64,000 bases of DNA. It comes from Zeimonas sp046347945 (GTDB lineage: Bacteria; Pseudomonadota; Gammaproteobacteria; Burkholderiales; Burkholderiaceae_E). The notes beneath the pieces were generated by a model that worked only from the letters and a program-made list of their open reading frames with translations, had not been told where the DNA came from and did not search any database. Positions 27,011 to 36,576 of this stretch are shown here, in pieces; the first letter of the stretch is position 1; the number at the start of each line of letters is the position of its first letter. The DNA is taken from positions 174,776-238,775 of the forward strand of contig JAXMFB010000007.1 in assembly GCA_046347945.1 (NCBI GenBank), given 5' to 3'. A program made the translations under genes and the position numbers.

Positions 27011-28111
27011 TCAGATCCTTTCGGGAAGCCGGGCCAGCAGTCGAAGGTCGTCGCCCACGCGCTCGACCGACTGCCAGTGCAACACGAGGCGCTTCTCCAG
27101 CGCCTCCGGAGGGGCCAGGTCCGCCAGCCCCATCGAATTGCCGAGCAGCGTCGGCGCCATGTAGACGAGCAGTTCGTCGACGCAGTCCTCGCGCAACAGC
27201 GACCCGTTGAGGCGGTAGCCGGCCTCGACGTGCAACTCGTTGATGCCGCGGCGCGCGAGTTCGAGCAGCAGCGCGGCCAGGTCGACCTTGCCGTTCGCAT
27301 CGGCAAGCGTGATCACCTCGCAGCCGAGTTCCTCGAGCGCGGCGGTCTTGGCGACGCGCTTCGCCTCGTCGACGGCACAGGCCACCAGCGTGCTGCCGCC
27401 CTCGAGAATCCGCGCGGCCGGGTTGACCTCGAAGCGCGAATCCACCAGCACGCGCAGCGGTTGTCGCGAGGTCTGCACGTGACGGACGGTGAGCTGCGGG
27501 TTGTCGTCCCTGACCGTACCGATCCCGGTGAGGATCGCGCAGGCGCGAGCGCGCCAGGCGTGGCCGTCGGCCCGCGCCACGTCGCCGGTGATCCACTGGC
27601 TGCGCCCGTCGGGCAACGCGGTGCGGCCGTCGAGGCTGGTGGCGGCCTTGAGCCGCACCCAGGGTCGGCCGCGCGCCATCCGCGACACGAAACCGATGTT
27701 CAGGTCGCGTGCCTCCTGCTGCAGCAGGCCGCAGCGCACGTCGATCCCGGCAGCTCGAAGCCGTTCGAGCCCCGTGCCGTTGACCGACGGATTCGGATCT
27801 TCCATCGCGGCGATCACCCGCCCCACCCGGGCCTCGATCAGCGCGTCGACGCAGGGCGGCGTGCGGCCATGATGGTTGCACGGCTCGAGCGTCACGTAGG
27901 CCGTGCCCCCGCGCGCGCGCTCGCCGGCCTGCGCGAGCGCGAGCACCTCGGCGTGAGGCTCGCCGGCACGCCGGTGCCAGCCCTCGCCGACGATCGCGTT
28001 GTCACGCACCACCACGCAGCCCACGCGCGGGTTGGGCGTGGCGGTGAAGAGCCCGAGCTCGGCGAGCTGCAGCGCCCGCTGCATGAAATCGTGATCGGCC
28101 GGCGTGAACAT
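27011..28111 (-). CDS. ribD: Bifunctional pyrimidine deaminase/reductase RibD
   Basis: Second and third steps of riboflavin synthesis. The N-terminal deaminase shows the zinc motif HAEVLAL with TLEPCNHHGRTPPC, and the C-terminal reductase shows KAATSLDGRTALPDGRSQWITG and FEVNPAARIL. The length, 366 residues, is standard. The ATG at 28111 starts MFTPADHDFMQRALQLAE. It is the first gene of the ribD-ribE pair. Confidence 0.96.
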   Translation of the reverse strand: MFTPADHDFMQRALQLAELGLFTATPNPRVGCVVVRDNAIVGEGWHRRAGEPHAEVLALAQAGERARGGTAYVTLEPCNHHGRTPPCVDALIEARVGRVIAAMEDPNPSVNGTGLERLRAAGIDVRCGLLQQEARDLNIGFVSRMARGRPWVRLKAATSLDGRTALPDGRSQWITGDVARADGHAWRARACAILTGIGTVRDDNPQLTVRHVQTSRQPLRVLVDSRFEVNPAARILEGGSTLVACAVDEAKRVAKTAALEELGCEVITLADANGKVDLAALLLELARRGINELHVEAGYRLNGSLLREDCVDELLVYMAPTLLGNSMGLADLAPPEALEKRLVLHWQSVERVGDDLRLLARLPERI

Positions 28112-28130
28112 CGACCGGGATTATCACCCG

Positions 28131-28175
28131 AAGCGCGATCGGCTCCTGCACGGGAAGCGCGATCGGCTCCTGCAG
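28131..28175. repeat. Two tandem 21-bp repeats upstream of the TPP-enzyme gene
   Basis: GAAGCGCGATCGGCTCCTGC plus A occurs at 28131-28151 and again at 28155-28175, period 24 bases. The repeats lie in the divergent promoter region between ribD and the acetolactate-synthase-like gene. They could be a duplicated regulator site or simple slippage; no known operator was recognised. Confidence 0.8.
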
Positions 28176-28230
28176 CGGATCGCGAGGCGCGCCAGCGACT
28201 AGAATCCGCGGGTCGACGAAGGAGATCGAC

Positions 28231-30069
28231 TTGGCCCGCTCCACCCCCACCTCAGTGACTCCCTCAGTGACTCCCTCAGTGAACTCCTCGCCGGATCCGG
28301 CGCCGGTCCCGGCGGCTGCTGCAGCAACGGCGCGTCCCGGCGGCCAGATCCTGGCCGATGCGCTGGCGATCCAGGGGGTGGAGACGGTGTTCGGGGTGCC
28401 CGGGGAGAGCTACCTGGCGGTGCTCGACGGGCTGTACCGGCACCGCGAGCGCATCCGCTTCGTGGTGTGCCGCCAGGAGGGCGGCGCGGCGTTCATGGCC
28501 GACGCCTGGGCCAAGCTCACCGGCCGGCCCGGCGTGGTGATGGTCACCCGCGGGCCCGGCGCGGCCAACGCCTCGGTGGGCGTGCACGCGGCCTTCCAGG
28601 ACTCGGTGCCGATGGTCGTGTTCGTCGGCCAGGTGGGTACCGATTTCCTGGACCGCGAGGCCTTCCAGGAGATCGACTACCGGCGCATGTTCGGCCAGAT
28701 GGCCAAGTGGGTGGCGCAGATCGACCGTGTCGAGCGCATCCCGGAGTACGTCGCGCGCGCCTTCCAGGTCGCCACCAGCGGGCGCATGGGCCCGGTGGTG
28801 CTGGCGCTGCCCGAGGACGTGCTGGTGCAGCAGGCGGCGGTGGCCGATGCGGCCTGCCACCGCCCGGTGCGCGCCAGCCCCGGGGCGGCGCAGCTCGGCG
28901 AGCTCGCGGCGATGCTCGCGCGCGCCCAGCGCCCCTTCGTGATGCTCGGGGGCACCGGCTGGACGCCGCAGGCCTGCCAGGACCTGCGCACGTTCGCCCA
29001 GGCCAACCAGCTGCCCGTGGCCTGCGCGTTTCGCTTCCAGGACCTGTTCGACAACCGCCACCCGAACTACATCGGCGACGTGGGCATCGGGGTGAACCCG
29101 AAGCTCGCCGCGCGCCTGCAGGCCGCCGACCTGGTGCTGGCAATCGGCCCGCGGCTGGGCGAGATGACCACCTCGGGCTACACGCTGCTCGAGGCGCCGC
29201 GCCCCAGGCAGGCGCTGGTGCACGTGCACGCGGGCATCGAGGAACTCGGCCGCGTCTACCAGGCCGACCTCATGATCGCCTCGGGCATGCCCGAGATCGC
29301 CGCGGCGTTGCGCAACGTGCGCGTGGACGCCTCCGCCTGGGCGGGCTCGCTCGCCGCCGCGCGCGCCGAGTACGAGGCCTGGCAGGGCCGCCCCGCACTC
29401 TACGCGGGCGCCGCCGCGCCCGCACTCTACGCGGGCGCCGCCGCGCCCGCACTCTACGCGGGCGCCGCCGCGCCCGCGCTGGACCTGTGGGAGCTCGTGC
29501 AAACCCTCAAGCGGCTGCTGCCCCCCGACGCCATCCTCACCAACGGCGCGGGCAACTTCGCCACCTGGGCCAACCGCTTCTGGCCCTACGCGGGCCTGCG
29601 CACCCTGCTCTCGACCACCTCCGGCTCGATGGGCTACGGCGTGCCCGCGGCGGTCGCCGCCGCCATCGCACAGCCCCAGCGCACCGTCGTGTGCTTCGCC
29701 GGCGACGGCGACTTCCTCATGAACGGCCAGGAACTCGCCACCGCCGCCCAGTACGGCGCCCCGCTGGTGGTCATCGTCTTCGACAACGGCATGTACGGCA
29801 CCATCCGCATGCACCAGGAGCGCGAGTACCCCTCGCGCGTCATCGGCACCGAACTGGACAACCCCGACTTCGCACGCTACGGCGAAGCCTTCGGCGGCTT
29901 CGGCGCGCGCGTCGAACGCACCGCCCAGTTCGAACCCGCCATGCGCGCCGCCCTCGAGCACGCCCGCACCCGCCTTCGCCCCGCTCTCGTTCACCTGAAG
30001 GTCGACCCCCAGGCCATCACCCCCAACTCCTCCCTCGACACCATCCGACTCTCCGGCGCAAAACGGTAG
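28231..30069 (+). CDS. Thiamine-pyrophosphate enzyme, acetolactate-synthase large-subunit-like
   Basis: A 612-residue enzyme with the three TPP domains. It has the catalytic Glu in GVPGESYLAVLDGLYRH, the binding-domain motif CFAGDGDFLMNGQELATAA and FDNGMYGTIRMHQ, which holds the diphosphate and Mg2+. It lacks a companion ilvN-like small subunit, so classical branched-chain synthesis is unlikely; benzoylformate-decarboxylase-like or glyoxylate-carboligase-like chemistry is possible. The start is a TTG at 28231 with a good GAAGGAG site. The N-terminus carries a short VTPSVTPSV repeat, and three PALYAGAAA units (81 bp) sit between the second and third domains. Its stop abuts the nrdR stop with no gap. 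Confidence 0.88.
   Translation: MARSTPTSVTPSVTPSVNSSPDPAPVPAAAAATARPGGQILADALAIQGVETVFGVPGESYLAVLDGLYRHRERIRFVVCRQEGGAAFMADAWAKLTGRPGVVMVTRGPGAANASVGVHAAFQDSVPMVVFVGQVGTDFLDREAFQEIDYRRMFGQMAKWVAQIDRVERIPEYVARAFQVATSGRMGPVVLALPEDVLVQQAAVADAACHRPVRASPGAAQLGELAAMLARAQRPFVMLGGTGWTPQACQDLRTFAQANQLPVACAFRFQDLFDNRHPNYIGDVGIGVNPKLAARLQAADLVLAIGPRLGEMTTSGYTLLEAPRPRQALVHVHAGIEELGRVYQADLMIASGMPEIAAALRNVRVDASAWAGSLAAARAEYEAWQGRPALYAGAAAPALYAGAAAPALYAGAAAPALDLWELVQTLKRLLPPDAILTNGAGNFATWANRFWPYAGLRTLLSTTSGSMGYGVPAAVAAAIAQPQRTVVCFAGDGDFLMNGQELATAAQYGAPLVVIVFDNGMYGTIRMHQEREYPSRVIGTELDNPDFARYGEAFGGFGARVERTAQFEPAMRAALEHARTRLRPALVHLKVDPQAITPNSSLDTIRLSGAKR
29392..29472 (+). repeat. Three perfect 27-bp tandem repeats inside the TPP-enzyme gene
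   Basis: The units at 29392-29418, 29419-29445 and 29446-29472 are identical and each encodes PALYAGAAA (residues 388-414). A 27-bp, frame-keeping minisatellite in a linker between domains is prone to copy-number change by slippage. It would alter linker length without breaking the enzyme. Confidence 0.95.
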
Positions 30070-30531
30070 TCAGCGTCGCTTGCGCGCCTGCACCTCGAGG
30101 ATCACGTCGGCGAACTCGTCGACGTCCTCGAAACTGCGATACACCGACGCGAAGCGCACGTAGGCCACCTTGTCGAGCTTCTTCAGCTCGCGCATCACCA
30201 GTTCGCCGATGCGCTCGCTGGGCACCTCGCGCAGGCCGAGGCTGAGCAGCTTCTCCTCGATGCGGTGGATCGCCGCATCGACCGCCTCGGCGCTCACCGG
30301 CCGCTTGCGCAGCGCCAACGCCATCGACGCGCGCATCTTGCGCCGATCGAAGTCGGTGCGGACGCCGTTCTTCTTCACCACGGCCGGCAGCGCCAGTTCG
30401 ACGCGCTCGTAGGTGGTGAAGCGCTTGTCGCAGTTCAGGCAGCGACGGCGCCGCCGGGTGCTGGCGCCGTCGTCGGACTCGCGGGTCTCGATGACCTGGG
30501 TGTCGGGGTGGTCGCAGAACGGGCAGCGCAT
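30070..30531 (-). CDS. nrdR: Transcriptional repressor NrdR
   Basis: ATP/dATP-sensing repressor of ribonucleotide reductase genes. It is 153 residues with an N-terminal zinc ribbon, MRCPFCDHPDTQVIETRES...RRRRRCLNCDKRFTTYE, then an ATP-cone domain (VKKNGVRTDFDRRKM). It follows glyA by 16 bases on the same strand, a frequent glyA-nrdR pairing. The target NrdR boxes are outside this window. The gene is intact, and its stop directly abuts the convergent TPP-enzyme gene. Confidence 0.97.
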   Translation of the reverse strand: MRCPFCDHPDTQVIETRESDDGASTRRRRRCLNCDKRFTTYERVELALPAVVKKNGVRTDFDRRKMRASMALALRKRPVSAEAVDAAIHRIEEKLLSLGLREVPSERIGELVMRELKKLDKVAYVRFASVYRSFEDVDEFADVILEVQARKRR

Positions 30532-30547
30532 GGCGCGCTCGCGCCGT

Positions 30548-31792
30548 TCAACCGTAGACCGGGAACTTCGCAGTCAGCTGACCGACCTTCTCGCGGACCA
30601 TCGCCAGCTTCGCGGCATCGCCCGGGTGGTCGAGCACGTCGGCGATCAGGTGACCGACCAGGCGTGCCTCTTCGTCGCGGAAGCCGCGGGTGGTCATCGC
30701 CGGCGTGCCGAGGCGGATCCCGCTGGTGACCATCGGCTTCTCCGGGTCGTTCGGGATCGAGTTCTTGTTGCAGGTGATGTGCGCTTCGCCGAGCACGCGC
30801 TCGGCTTCCTTGCCGGTGATGCGCTTGGCGCGCAGGTCGACCAGCATCAGGTGCGACTCGGTGCGGCCCGAGACGATGCGCAGCCCGCGCTCGATCAGCG
30901 TCTGCGCGAGCACCTGCGCATTGGTCGCGACCTGTTGCGAGTACGCCTTGAACGACGGCTGCAGCGCCTCGTGGAACGCGACCGCCTTGGCGGCGATCAC
31001 GTGCATCAGCGGCCCGCCCTGCAGGCCGGGGAAGATCGCCGAGTTGATCGGCTTTTCGTGGCGCTCGGGCATCAGGACGAAGCCGCCGCGCGGGCCGCGC
31101 AGGCTCTTGTGCGTGGTCGACGTCACGATGTCGGCGTGGGGCACCGGATTGGGGTAGACACCGCCGGCGATCAGCCCCGAGTAGTGCGCCATGTCGACCA
31201 TCAGCAGCGCGCCGATGTCCTTCGCGACCTTTGCGAAGCGCTCCCAGTCGATGCGCAGGCTGTACGCCGACGCACCGGCGATGATCAGCTTCGGCCGATG
31301 CTCGTGCGCCTTGCGCTCCATCGCGTCGTAGTCGATCTCCTCGGCCTGGTTCAGGCCGTAGGAGACGACGTTGAACCACCTGCCCGACATGTTCAGTGCC
31401 ATGCCATGCGTGAGGTGGCCGCCCTCGGCGAGGCTCATCCCCATGATCGTGTCGCCGGGCTTCAGGAAGGCGAGGAACACCGCCTCGTTCGCCTGCGCGC
31501 CGGAGTGCGGCTGCACGTTGGCGCATTCGGCGCCGAACAGCCGCTTGATGCGGTCGATCGCCAGTTGCTCGGCCACGTCGACGTATTCGCAACCGCCGTA
31601 GTAGCGCTTGCCCGGATACCCCTCGGCGTACTTGTTGGTGAGCTGGCTGCCTTGCGCGGCCATCACCGCCGGGCTCGCGTAGTTCTCGGACGCGATCAGC
31701 TCGATGTGGGCTTCCTGGCGCTGGTTCTCCAGCCGGATCGCGTTCCAGAGTTCGGGGTCGGTCTGGGAAATGCCGTGGTTGCGGTCGAACAT
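30548..31792 (-). CDS. glyA: Serine hydroxymethyltransferase
   Basis: PLP enzyme that interconverts serine and glycine while loading tetrahydrofolate. It is 414 residues, with PLP lysine in VTSTTHKSLRGPRGG and conserved LIASENYASPAVMAAQGS and GYPGKRYYGGCEYVD. The ATG at 31792 (FDRNHGISQTDP) has an AGGTGA ribosome site; a GTG three codons upstream is an alternative. It is followed by nrdR. Confidence 0.97.
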   Translation of the reverse strand: MFDRNHGISQTDPELWNAIRLENQRQEAHIELIASENYASPAVMAAQGSQLTNKYAEGYPGKRYYGGCEYVDVAEQLAIDRIKRLFGAECANVQPHSGAQANEAVFLAFLKPGDTIMGMSLAEGGHLTHGMALNMSGRWFNVVSYGLNQAEEIDYDAMERKAHEHRPKLIIAGASAYSLRIDWERFAKVAKDIGALLMVDMAHYSGLIAGGVYPNPVPHADIVTSTTHKSLRGPRGGFVLMPERHEKPINSAIFPGLQGGPLMHVIAAKAVAFHEALQPSFKAYSQQVATNAQVLAQTLIERGLRIVSGRTESHLMLVDLRAKRITGKEAERVLGEAHITCNKNSIPNDPEKPMVTSGIRLGTPAMTTRGFRDEEARLVGHLIADVLDHPGDAAKLAMVREKVGQLTAKFPVYG

Positions 31793-31848
31793 TTGGGTCA
31801 CCTGGTGGCGCCGGTGTCACGCGGCACCAGCGATTCTAAAGGATCGCG

Positions 31849-32526
31849 CTACCGGCGCGCCCCGACGTCGTCGAGCGGCGCCCCGGGTTCGGCCTCGAGG
31901 TGCGCCACGTCGGCCCAGTGGATGAGGCTGAATGCGCGGCCGTCCCATCCGATGCGGTTCAGGCTGGCGTTGAGCAGGTCGTGCCGGCGCGGCGCCTCCA
32001 GCGGCAGTCCGGTGGCCATCCGGTAGGCGATGTCGAGCACGCCGCCGTGCGTGACGACGACGACCGTCTGCCCCGGGTGGAGCCGCACGAGGTCGAGCAG
32101 CGCCGAAGCGACGCGCGCGTGGAACGCGCGCAGCGACTCGCCACCGCCAGGCAGTCCGAAATCGGGCTCGCGCGAACGCCAGCGCCGCCAGGCCTCGGCC
32201 TCCACGCGCTCCAGCTCGTCGTGCGTGCGCCCTTCGAAGCTGCCGTAGTGGCGCTCGCGCAGCCGTGAATCGAAGCGCGTCGCGAGGCCGCGCGCCGCCG
32301 CGATCGGCTCGGCGGTCTGGCGCGCACGAGCCAGGTCGCTCGCGTACACGGCGTCGAGCGGCCAGCCGGCCAGCCGCCGGCCGGTGAGCGCCGCCTGCGC
32401 CAGGCCTTCGTCGTCCAGCGCGATGTCGATCTGCCCCTGGAAGCGCCGTTCGCGATTCCAGGCGGTGACGCCGTGACGGATCAGCACCAGCTCGGTGTGC
32501 GGGCGATCGCCCGCTCGCGCGCTCAA
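31849..32526 (-). CDS. Histidine phosphatase-family protein (phosphoglycerate mutase-like)
   Basis: A 225-residue phosphatase of the acid/PGAM superfamily, with the catalytic RHG in LVLIRHGVTAWNRERRFQGQ, ASDLARARQTAEPIA, GSFEGRTHDELE and the second His in VVTHGGVLD. Substrate cannot be told; cobalamin-pathway (CobC-like), general sugar-phosphate and other roles are all possible. The start is a TTG at 32526 whose last bases overlap the stop of the PEBP gene (TTGA), so it is translationally coupled. No signal peptide. Confidence 0.88.
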   Translation of the reverse strand: MSARAGDRPHTELVLIRHGVTAWNRERRFQGQIDIALDDEGLAQAALTGRRLAGWPLDAVYASDLARARQTAEPIAAARGLATRFDSRLRERHYGSFEGRTHDELERVEAEAWRRWRSREPDFGLPGGGESLRAFHARVASALLDLVRLHPGQTVVVVTHGGVLDIAYRMATGLPLEAPRRHDLLNASLNRIGWDGRAFSLIHWADVAHLEAEPGAPLDDVGARR

Positions 32527-33161
32527 CGCGAAGCCGGCGCGAGTCTCGGGTTCAGCGTGTAGGTGCCGGTGATCGACGCCTCGCCGAGCCGATGGTGCGC
32601 GATCACCTTGCGCGCGTCGGCGCCGCCGAAGCGGCCCATCAGCGGCAGCCGCTCGACGTCGAGCGCGTACACCGTGAACACGTAGCGATGGACGATCGAG
32701 TCGTTCCACGGCGGGCATGGACCGTCGTAACCGTGATAGTCGCCGGCCATGTCGTGGTCGTCGGCGAACCATGCGGTGTAGTCGTTGATGCCCTGCCGGG
32801 CGCCGTGCCGCGTGGCCGGCCCGGATTTTCCCTTGGGCGTCACCTTGTCCGAGAACTCGCCGGCGGCGATCGCATCGAGGCTCGCCGGCAGGTCGACCAG
32901 GATCCAGTGGAAGAACTCCACGCGCTTGAGCGTCGATGGAATCTTGCGGCCCTCCTGGTTCACGTCGTCGGGGCGGCTCGGCACATCCGGATCGTGGCAG
33001 ATGATCGCGAACGAGCGAGTGCCCACCGGCGCCTCCGACCACGACAGTTGCGGATTGCGGTTCGACGACAGGGTCACGTGCGACTTCGGATCGATCCGGC
33101 AGAACGCGAACTCGGGCGCAATGGGCTGCCCGTCGGCGAAGGATTCACTGAACAGTCTCAT
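32523..33161 (-). CDS. YbhB/YbcL-family (PEBP) protein
   Basis: A 212-residue member of the phosphatidylethanolamine-binding/Raf-kinase-inhibitor superfamily. It shows SFAIICHDPDVPSRPDD, FFHWILVDLPAS, GPATRHGARQGINDYTAWF, DGPCPPWND and HRYVFTVYALDVERLPL, the anion-pocket residues of the fold. Bacterial members have no agreed function. The ATG at 33161 (MRLFSESFADGQ) is the family start; the frame extends upstream without similarity. It is coupled to the downstream phosphatase gene. Confidence 0.9.
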   Translation of the reverse strand: MRLFSESFADGQPIAPEFAFCRIDPKSHVTLSSNRNPQLSWSEAPVGTRSFAIICHDPDVPSRPDDVNQEGRKIPSTLKRVEFFHWILVDLPASLDAIAAGEFSDKVTPKGKSGPATRHGARQGINDYTAWFADDHDMAGDYHGYDGPCPPWNDSIVHRYVFTVYALDVERLPLMGRFGGADARKVIAHHRLGEASITGTYTLNPRLAPASR

Positions 33162-33281
33162 CGGATGGCTCTCCCTGGCCGCGTCGGCGCGCGGCGTTCC
33201 CACTCGAACCTTACCGCGAGCGGCGCGCCCTTGCACCTCTCGGGCCTTGTCGGCCGCGCCGCCCGGCACCGATCGCCCCGG

Positions 33282-33728
33282 TCAAGCCGGCGGCACCCGC
33301 ATCCAGAACGTGACCGGCCCGTCGTTGACGAGCGCCACCTGCATGTCGGCGCCGAAGCGCCCGCACGCGACGTCCGGGTGCCGGGCGCGAGCCGCCTCCA
33401 CGAAGCGCTCGTACAGGCGGCGCCCCTCGTCGGGTGCCGCCGCCCGCGAGAAGCCCGGCCGGTTGCCGCCGGCGGTGTCGGCGGCCAGCGTGAACTGCGA
33501 GACGACCAGCAGCGCGCCGGCGACGTCCTGCACGCTGCGATTCATCCGCCCTTCGTCATCGGGGAAACAGCGCAGCTTCAGGATCCGCTGGAGCAGTCGC
33601 TCGCATCCGGCGTCGGCGTCGCCGCGCTCGGCGCAGTAGAAGACGAGCAGGCCGCGGCCGATGCGCCCGACCGACTCTCCGCAGACCTTGACCTCGGCAC
33701 CCGCCACCCGCTGCAGCAGCGCGATCAT
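33282..33728 (-). CDS. dtd: D-aminoacyl-tRNA deacylase
   Basis: Removes D-amino acids (and glycine) mischarged onto tRNA. It is 148 residues, intact, with the two signature loops SQFTLAADTAGGNRPGFS and the Gly-cisPro motif NDGPVTFWM. The ATG at 33728 is nine bases after the tyrS stop. Its pairing with tyrS is fitting, because tyrosyl-tRNA synthetase is a main source of D-Tyr-tRNA. Confidence 0.97.
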   Translation of the reverse strand: MIALLQRVAGAEVKVCGESVGRIGRGLLVFYCAERGDADAGCERLLQRILKLRCFPDDEGRMNRSVQDVAGALLVVSQFTLAADTAGGNRPGFSRAAAPDEGRRLYERFVEAARARHPDVACGRFGADMQVALVNDGPVTFWMRVPPA

Positions 33729-33736
33729 CGCGGCGA

Positions 33737-35035
33737 TCAGCCTGCCGCTTCGATCGTGACCCGCGCAAACCGGCGCTTGCCCACCTGCACGACGTACGTC
33801 CCGGCCGGCAGCCTCAGCGCCTTGTCCTCGACCCGCTCGCCATCGATGCGCACGCCCCCCTGCTCGATGTTCCGGTTCGCCTCGGTGGTCGACGGCGCCA
33901 GCTGCGCCTGCTTGAGCAGCTGCGCGATCGGCATCGGCGCGCCGCGCAGCACCACCTCCGGGATGTTTTCCGGCAGCGCGCCGTGGCGAAAGCGCGCCTC
34001 GAATTCGGCCAGCGCGGCGTCGGCCGCGGCGCGCGAGTGGAAGCGCTCGACGATCTCCTGCGCGAGCGCGACCTTGGCGTCCCGCGGGTTGCGCCCGGCC
34101 GCGCATTCGGCGCGCAACGCCGCGATCTGCGCGAGCGAGCGGAACGACAGCAGCTCGTAGTAGCGCCACATCAGCTCGTCGGAGATCGACATCAGCTTGC
34201 CGAACATCTGCGCCGGCGCCTCGGTGATGCCGATGTAGTTGTTCTTCGACTTCGACATCTTCTCGACGCCGTCCAGGCCCTCGAGCAGCGGCATCGTCAG
34301 GATGCACTGTGGCTCCTGGCCGTACTCGCGCTGCAGCTCGCGCCCGACCAGCAGGTTGAACTTCTGGTCGGTGCCGCCCAGTTCGATGTCGGACTTCAGC
34401 GCGACCGAATCGTAGCCCTGCATCAGCGGGTAGAGCAGTTCGTGCACCGAGATCGGCGCGCCGGCGCGGAAGCGCCTGGTGAAATCGTCGCGCTCCATCA
34501 TCCGCGCCAGCGTGTACTTCGCTGCCAGCTGGATCATGCCGCGCGCGCCCAGCGGGTCGGACCACTCGGAGTTGTAACGAATCTCGGTACGTTCGCGGTC
34601 CAGCACGAGGCTGGCCTGCTCGAAGTAGGTCTTCGCGTTCTGCTCGATCTGCTCGCGGGTCAGCGGCGGCCGGGTCGTGTTGCGGCCGGACGGATCGCCG
34701 ATCATCGCGGTGAAGTCGCCGATCAGGAAGATCACCCGGTGCCCGAGGTCCTGGAGCTGGCGCATCTTGTTCAGCACGACCGTGTGCCCCAGGTGCAGGT
34801 CGGGCGCGGTCGGGTCCAGGCCGAGCTTGATCCGCAGCGGGCTGCCGGTAGCCTCGCTGCGCGCCAGCTTGGCGAGCCAGTCGGACTCGACGAGGAGTTC
34901 CTCGCAGCCGCGCAGGCTGATGGCCAACGCCTCCCGGGCACGGTCGGTCACCGGCCAGGCGGCGGGGGCGCCGGCAGCGCCAGCGGGGGCGCCGCGTTCG
35001 GGGCCCGTCGGTCTGGGTGCGCCGTCCATCGTCAT
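33737..35035 (-). CDS. tyrS: Tyrosyl-tRNA synthetase
   Basis: Charges tRNA-Tyr. It is 432 residues with a class I core: HLGH in APDLHLGHTVVLNKM, GDFTAMIGDPSG, the tyrosine-pocket region DIELGGTDQKFN and the KMSKS loop in VEKMSKSKNNYIG. The C-terminal S4-like RNA-binding part (GGVRIDGERVEDKALRL) is complete. Start chosen at the ATG 35035; a further ATG at 35029 is possible. Longer upstream extensions have no similarity. Confidence 0.97.
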   Translation of the reverse strand: MTMDGAPRPTGPERGAPAGAAGAPAAWPVTDRAREALAISLRGCEELLVESDWLAKLARSEATGSPLRIKLGLDPTAPDLHLGHTVVLNKMRQLQDLGHRVIFLIGDFTAMIGDPSGRNTTRPPLTREQIEQNAKTYFEQASLVLDRERTEIRYNSEWSDPLGARGMIQLAAKYTLARMMERDDFTRRFRAGAPISVHELLYPLMQGYDSVALKSDIELGGTDQKFNLLVGRELQREYGQEPQCILTMPLLEGLDGVEKMSKSKNNYIGITEAPAQMFGKLMSISDELMWRYYELLSFRSLAQIAALRAECAAGRNPRDAKVALAQEIVERFHSRAAADAALAEFEARFRHGALPENIPEVVLRGAPMPIAQLLKQAQLAPSTTEANRNIEQGGVRIDGERVEDKALRLPAGTYVVQVGKRRFARVTIEAAG

Positions 35036-35209
35036 TTCGTGACAGGTTTCCTGGATTGATCCGGTAGAATCGGCCGCTGTTCCCGGACCGGCCGGGCGGC
35101 GCCGCTGGCACCGCCGAATTCGCCGGGCCGAGGGGCCAGATTCTAGCCGAGGGTTCACAGGCTCCCGGCGACGAAGCCGAACCTCAGACCGGACGAGCCT
35201 GCCAGCCCG

Positions 35210-36551
35210 ATGAGCCAGCTACCCCTGCCCAGCTTCCCGAAGGTCGCGACCGCAGTCGCCGCGACGCTGACCCTGGCCGCGGTCACCGCCTTCGGTACCG
35301 CGCCGCTGCGCGAGGTCGACCTGCCGCCGCCGCAGACCATCGTCGAAAGCGTTGCGATCGCCCCGGCGGTCCGCTCGACCGAAGACGCGCCCGGGCCGCT
35401 GCAGCCGTACGTGCGCTCCGAGCGCATCCAGCGCGGCGAGACGCTCGCCTCGCTGCTCGACCGGCTCGGCGCGACCGACAGCGAGTTCCAGAAATTCGTG
35501 GCCTCCGACCCCCGCGCGCGCAAGCTGATGCAATTGCAGGCCGGGCGCACCGTCACCGCCGAGATCGACGAAGCCGGGCGGGTGCAGTCGCTGCAGTACC
35601 GCTACGCCAGCATCGACACCGAATCGGTCGAAGCGTCCCAGCCCACCGGGCGCGACGATCCATCGCGCCGGCGGCCGGTTCGAGGCGCGACGAGCCGATC
35701 AAGTCCTCGCGAGCGTCAGGTGGCGATGGGTATCGCCGAGATCCGCACGTCGCTGTTCGCCGCAATCGACGCCGCGGGCATCCCGGACGCTGTCGCCAGC
35801 CAGATCGCAGACATCCTCGACGGCGAGGTCGATTTCACCCGCGACCTGCGACGCGGCGACACGCTTCGCGTGGTCTACGAGGTGGTGCGCGAGGCCGACA
35901 GCCTCGATCCGCCGAGCATCGGACGCATCCTGGCGCTGGAGTTCTCGGTCAACCGCAGCCGCCATGAGGCCGTCTGGTTCGACCGCGACGGCTCGCGCCA
36001 GGGCGAGTACTTTTCCTTCGACGGCCGCAGCCTTCGCAAGGCGTTCCTGCAGCATCCGGTCGAGTTCAGCCGGATCTCGTCGGGCTTCAGCCACGCGCGG
36101 ATGCACCCGATCCTCAGGTACACCCGCGAACACAAGGGCGTTGACTTCGCCGCCCCGATCGGTACCAAGGTGCGCAGCTCCGGCGACGGCGTCGTCGAGT
36201 TCATCGGCCAGCAGCGCGGCTACGGCAACGTGATCGAGATCCGCCACCGCAACGGCGTCTCGACGCTCTACGCGCACCTGAACGGCTTCGCGTCCGGGCT
36301 CTGCGCACGGCGCACGGGTCGCGCAGGGCGAGGTCATCGGCTTCGTGGGCACCACGGGTTGGTCGACCGGGCCGCACCTTCACTACGAATTCAAGGTCGA
36401 CGGCGACCAGGTCGATCCGCTTTCGGTCGTGATGCCCGAGTCGGCGCCGCTCGACGTCGGCGAGCGCGACCGGTTCGCCGCGCAGACCACCGGGCTGCGC
36501 ACGCGCCTGGCCCAACTCGACGGCGTCGTCCGCCTCGCCCGCTTCGAGTAG
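35210..36551 (+). CDS. M23 family murein endopeptidase (one frameshift)
   Basis: Periplasmic LytM/MepM-type peptidoglycan endopeptidase. It has an N-terminal signal or anchor segment, a LysM/OapA-like region (ERIQRGETLASLLDRLGA) and an M23 domain with RYTREHKGVDFAAPIGT (first zinc ligands) and TGPHLHYEFKVDGD (HLH ligand). The frame shifts by +1 near 36290-36330, between STLYAHLNGFASG and VAQGEVIGFVGTTGWSTG, and both sides are otherwise intact. The corrected protein is about 446 residues ending at 36551. It is divergent from tyrS and 25 bases before anmK. Confidence 0.88.
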
Positions 36552-36576
36552 GCGCGGCCCGCGGGCGCCCCAAGCC

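Noticed and set aside
29392..29472. CRISPR array
   Set aside because: The repeats are contiguous with no spacers, and they encode an in-frame peptide repeat.
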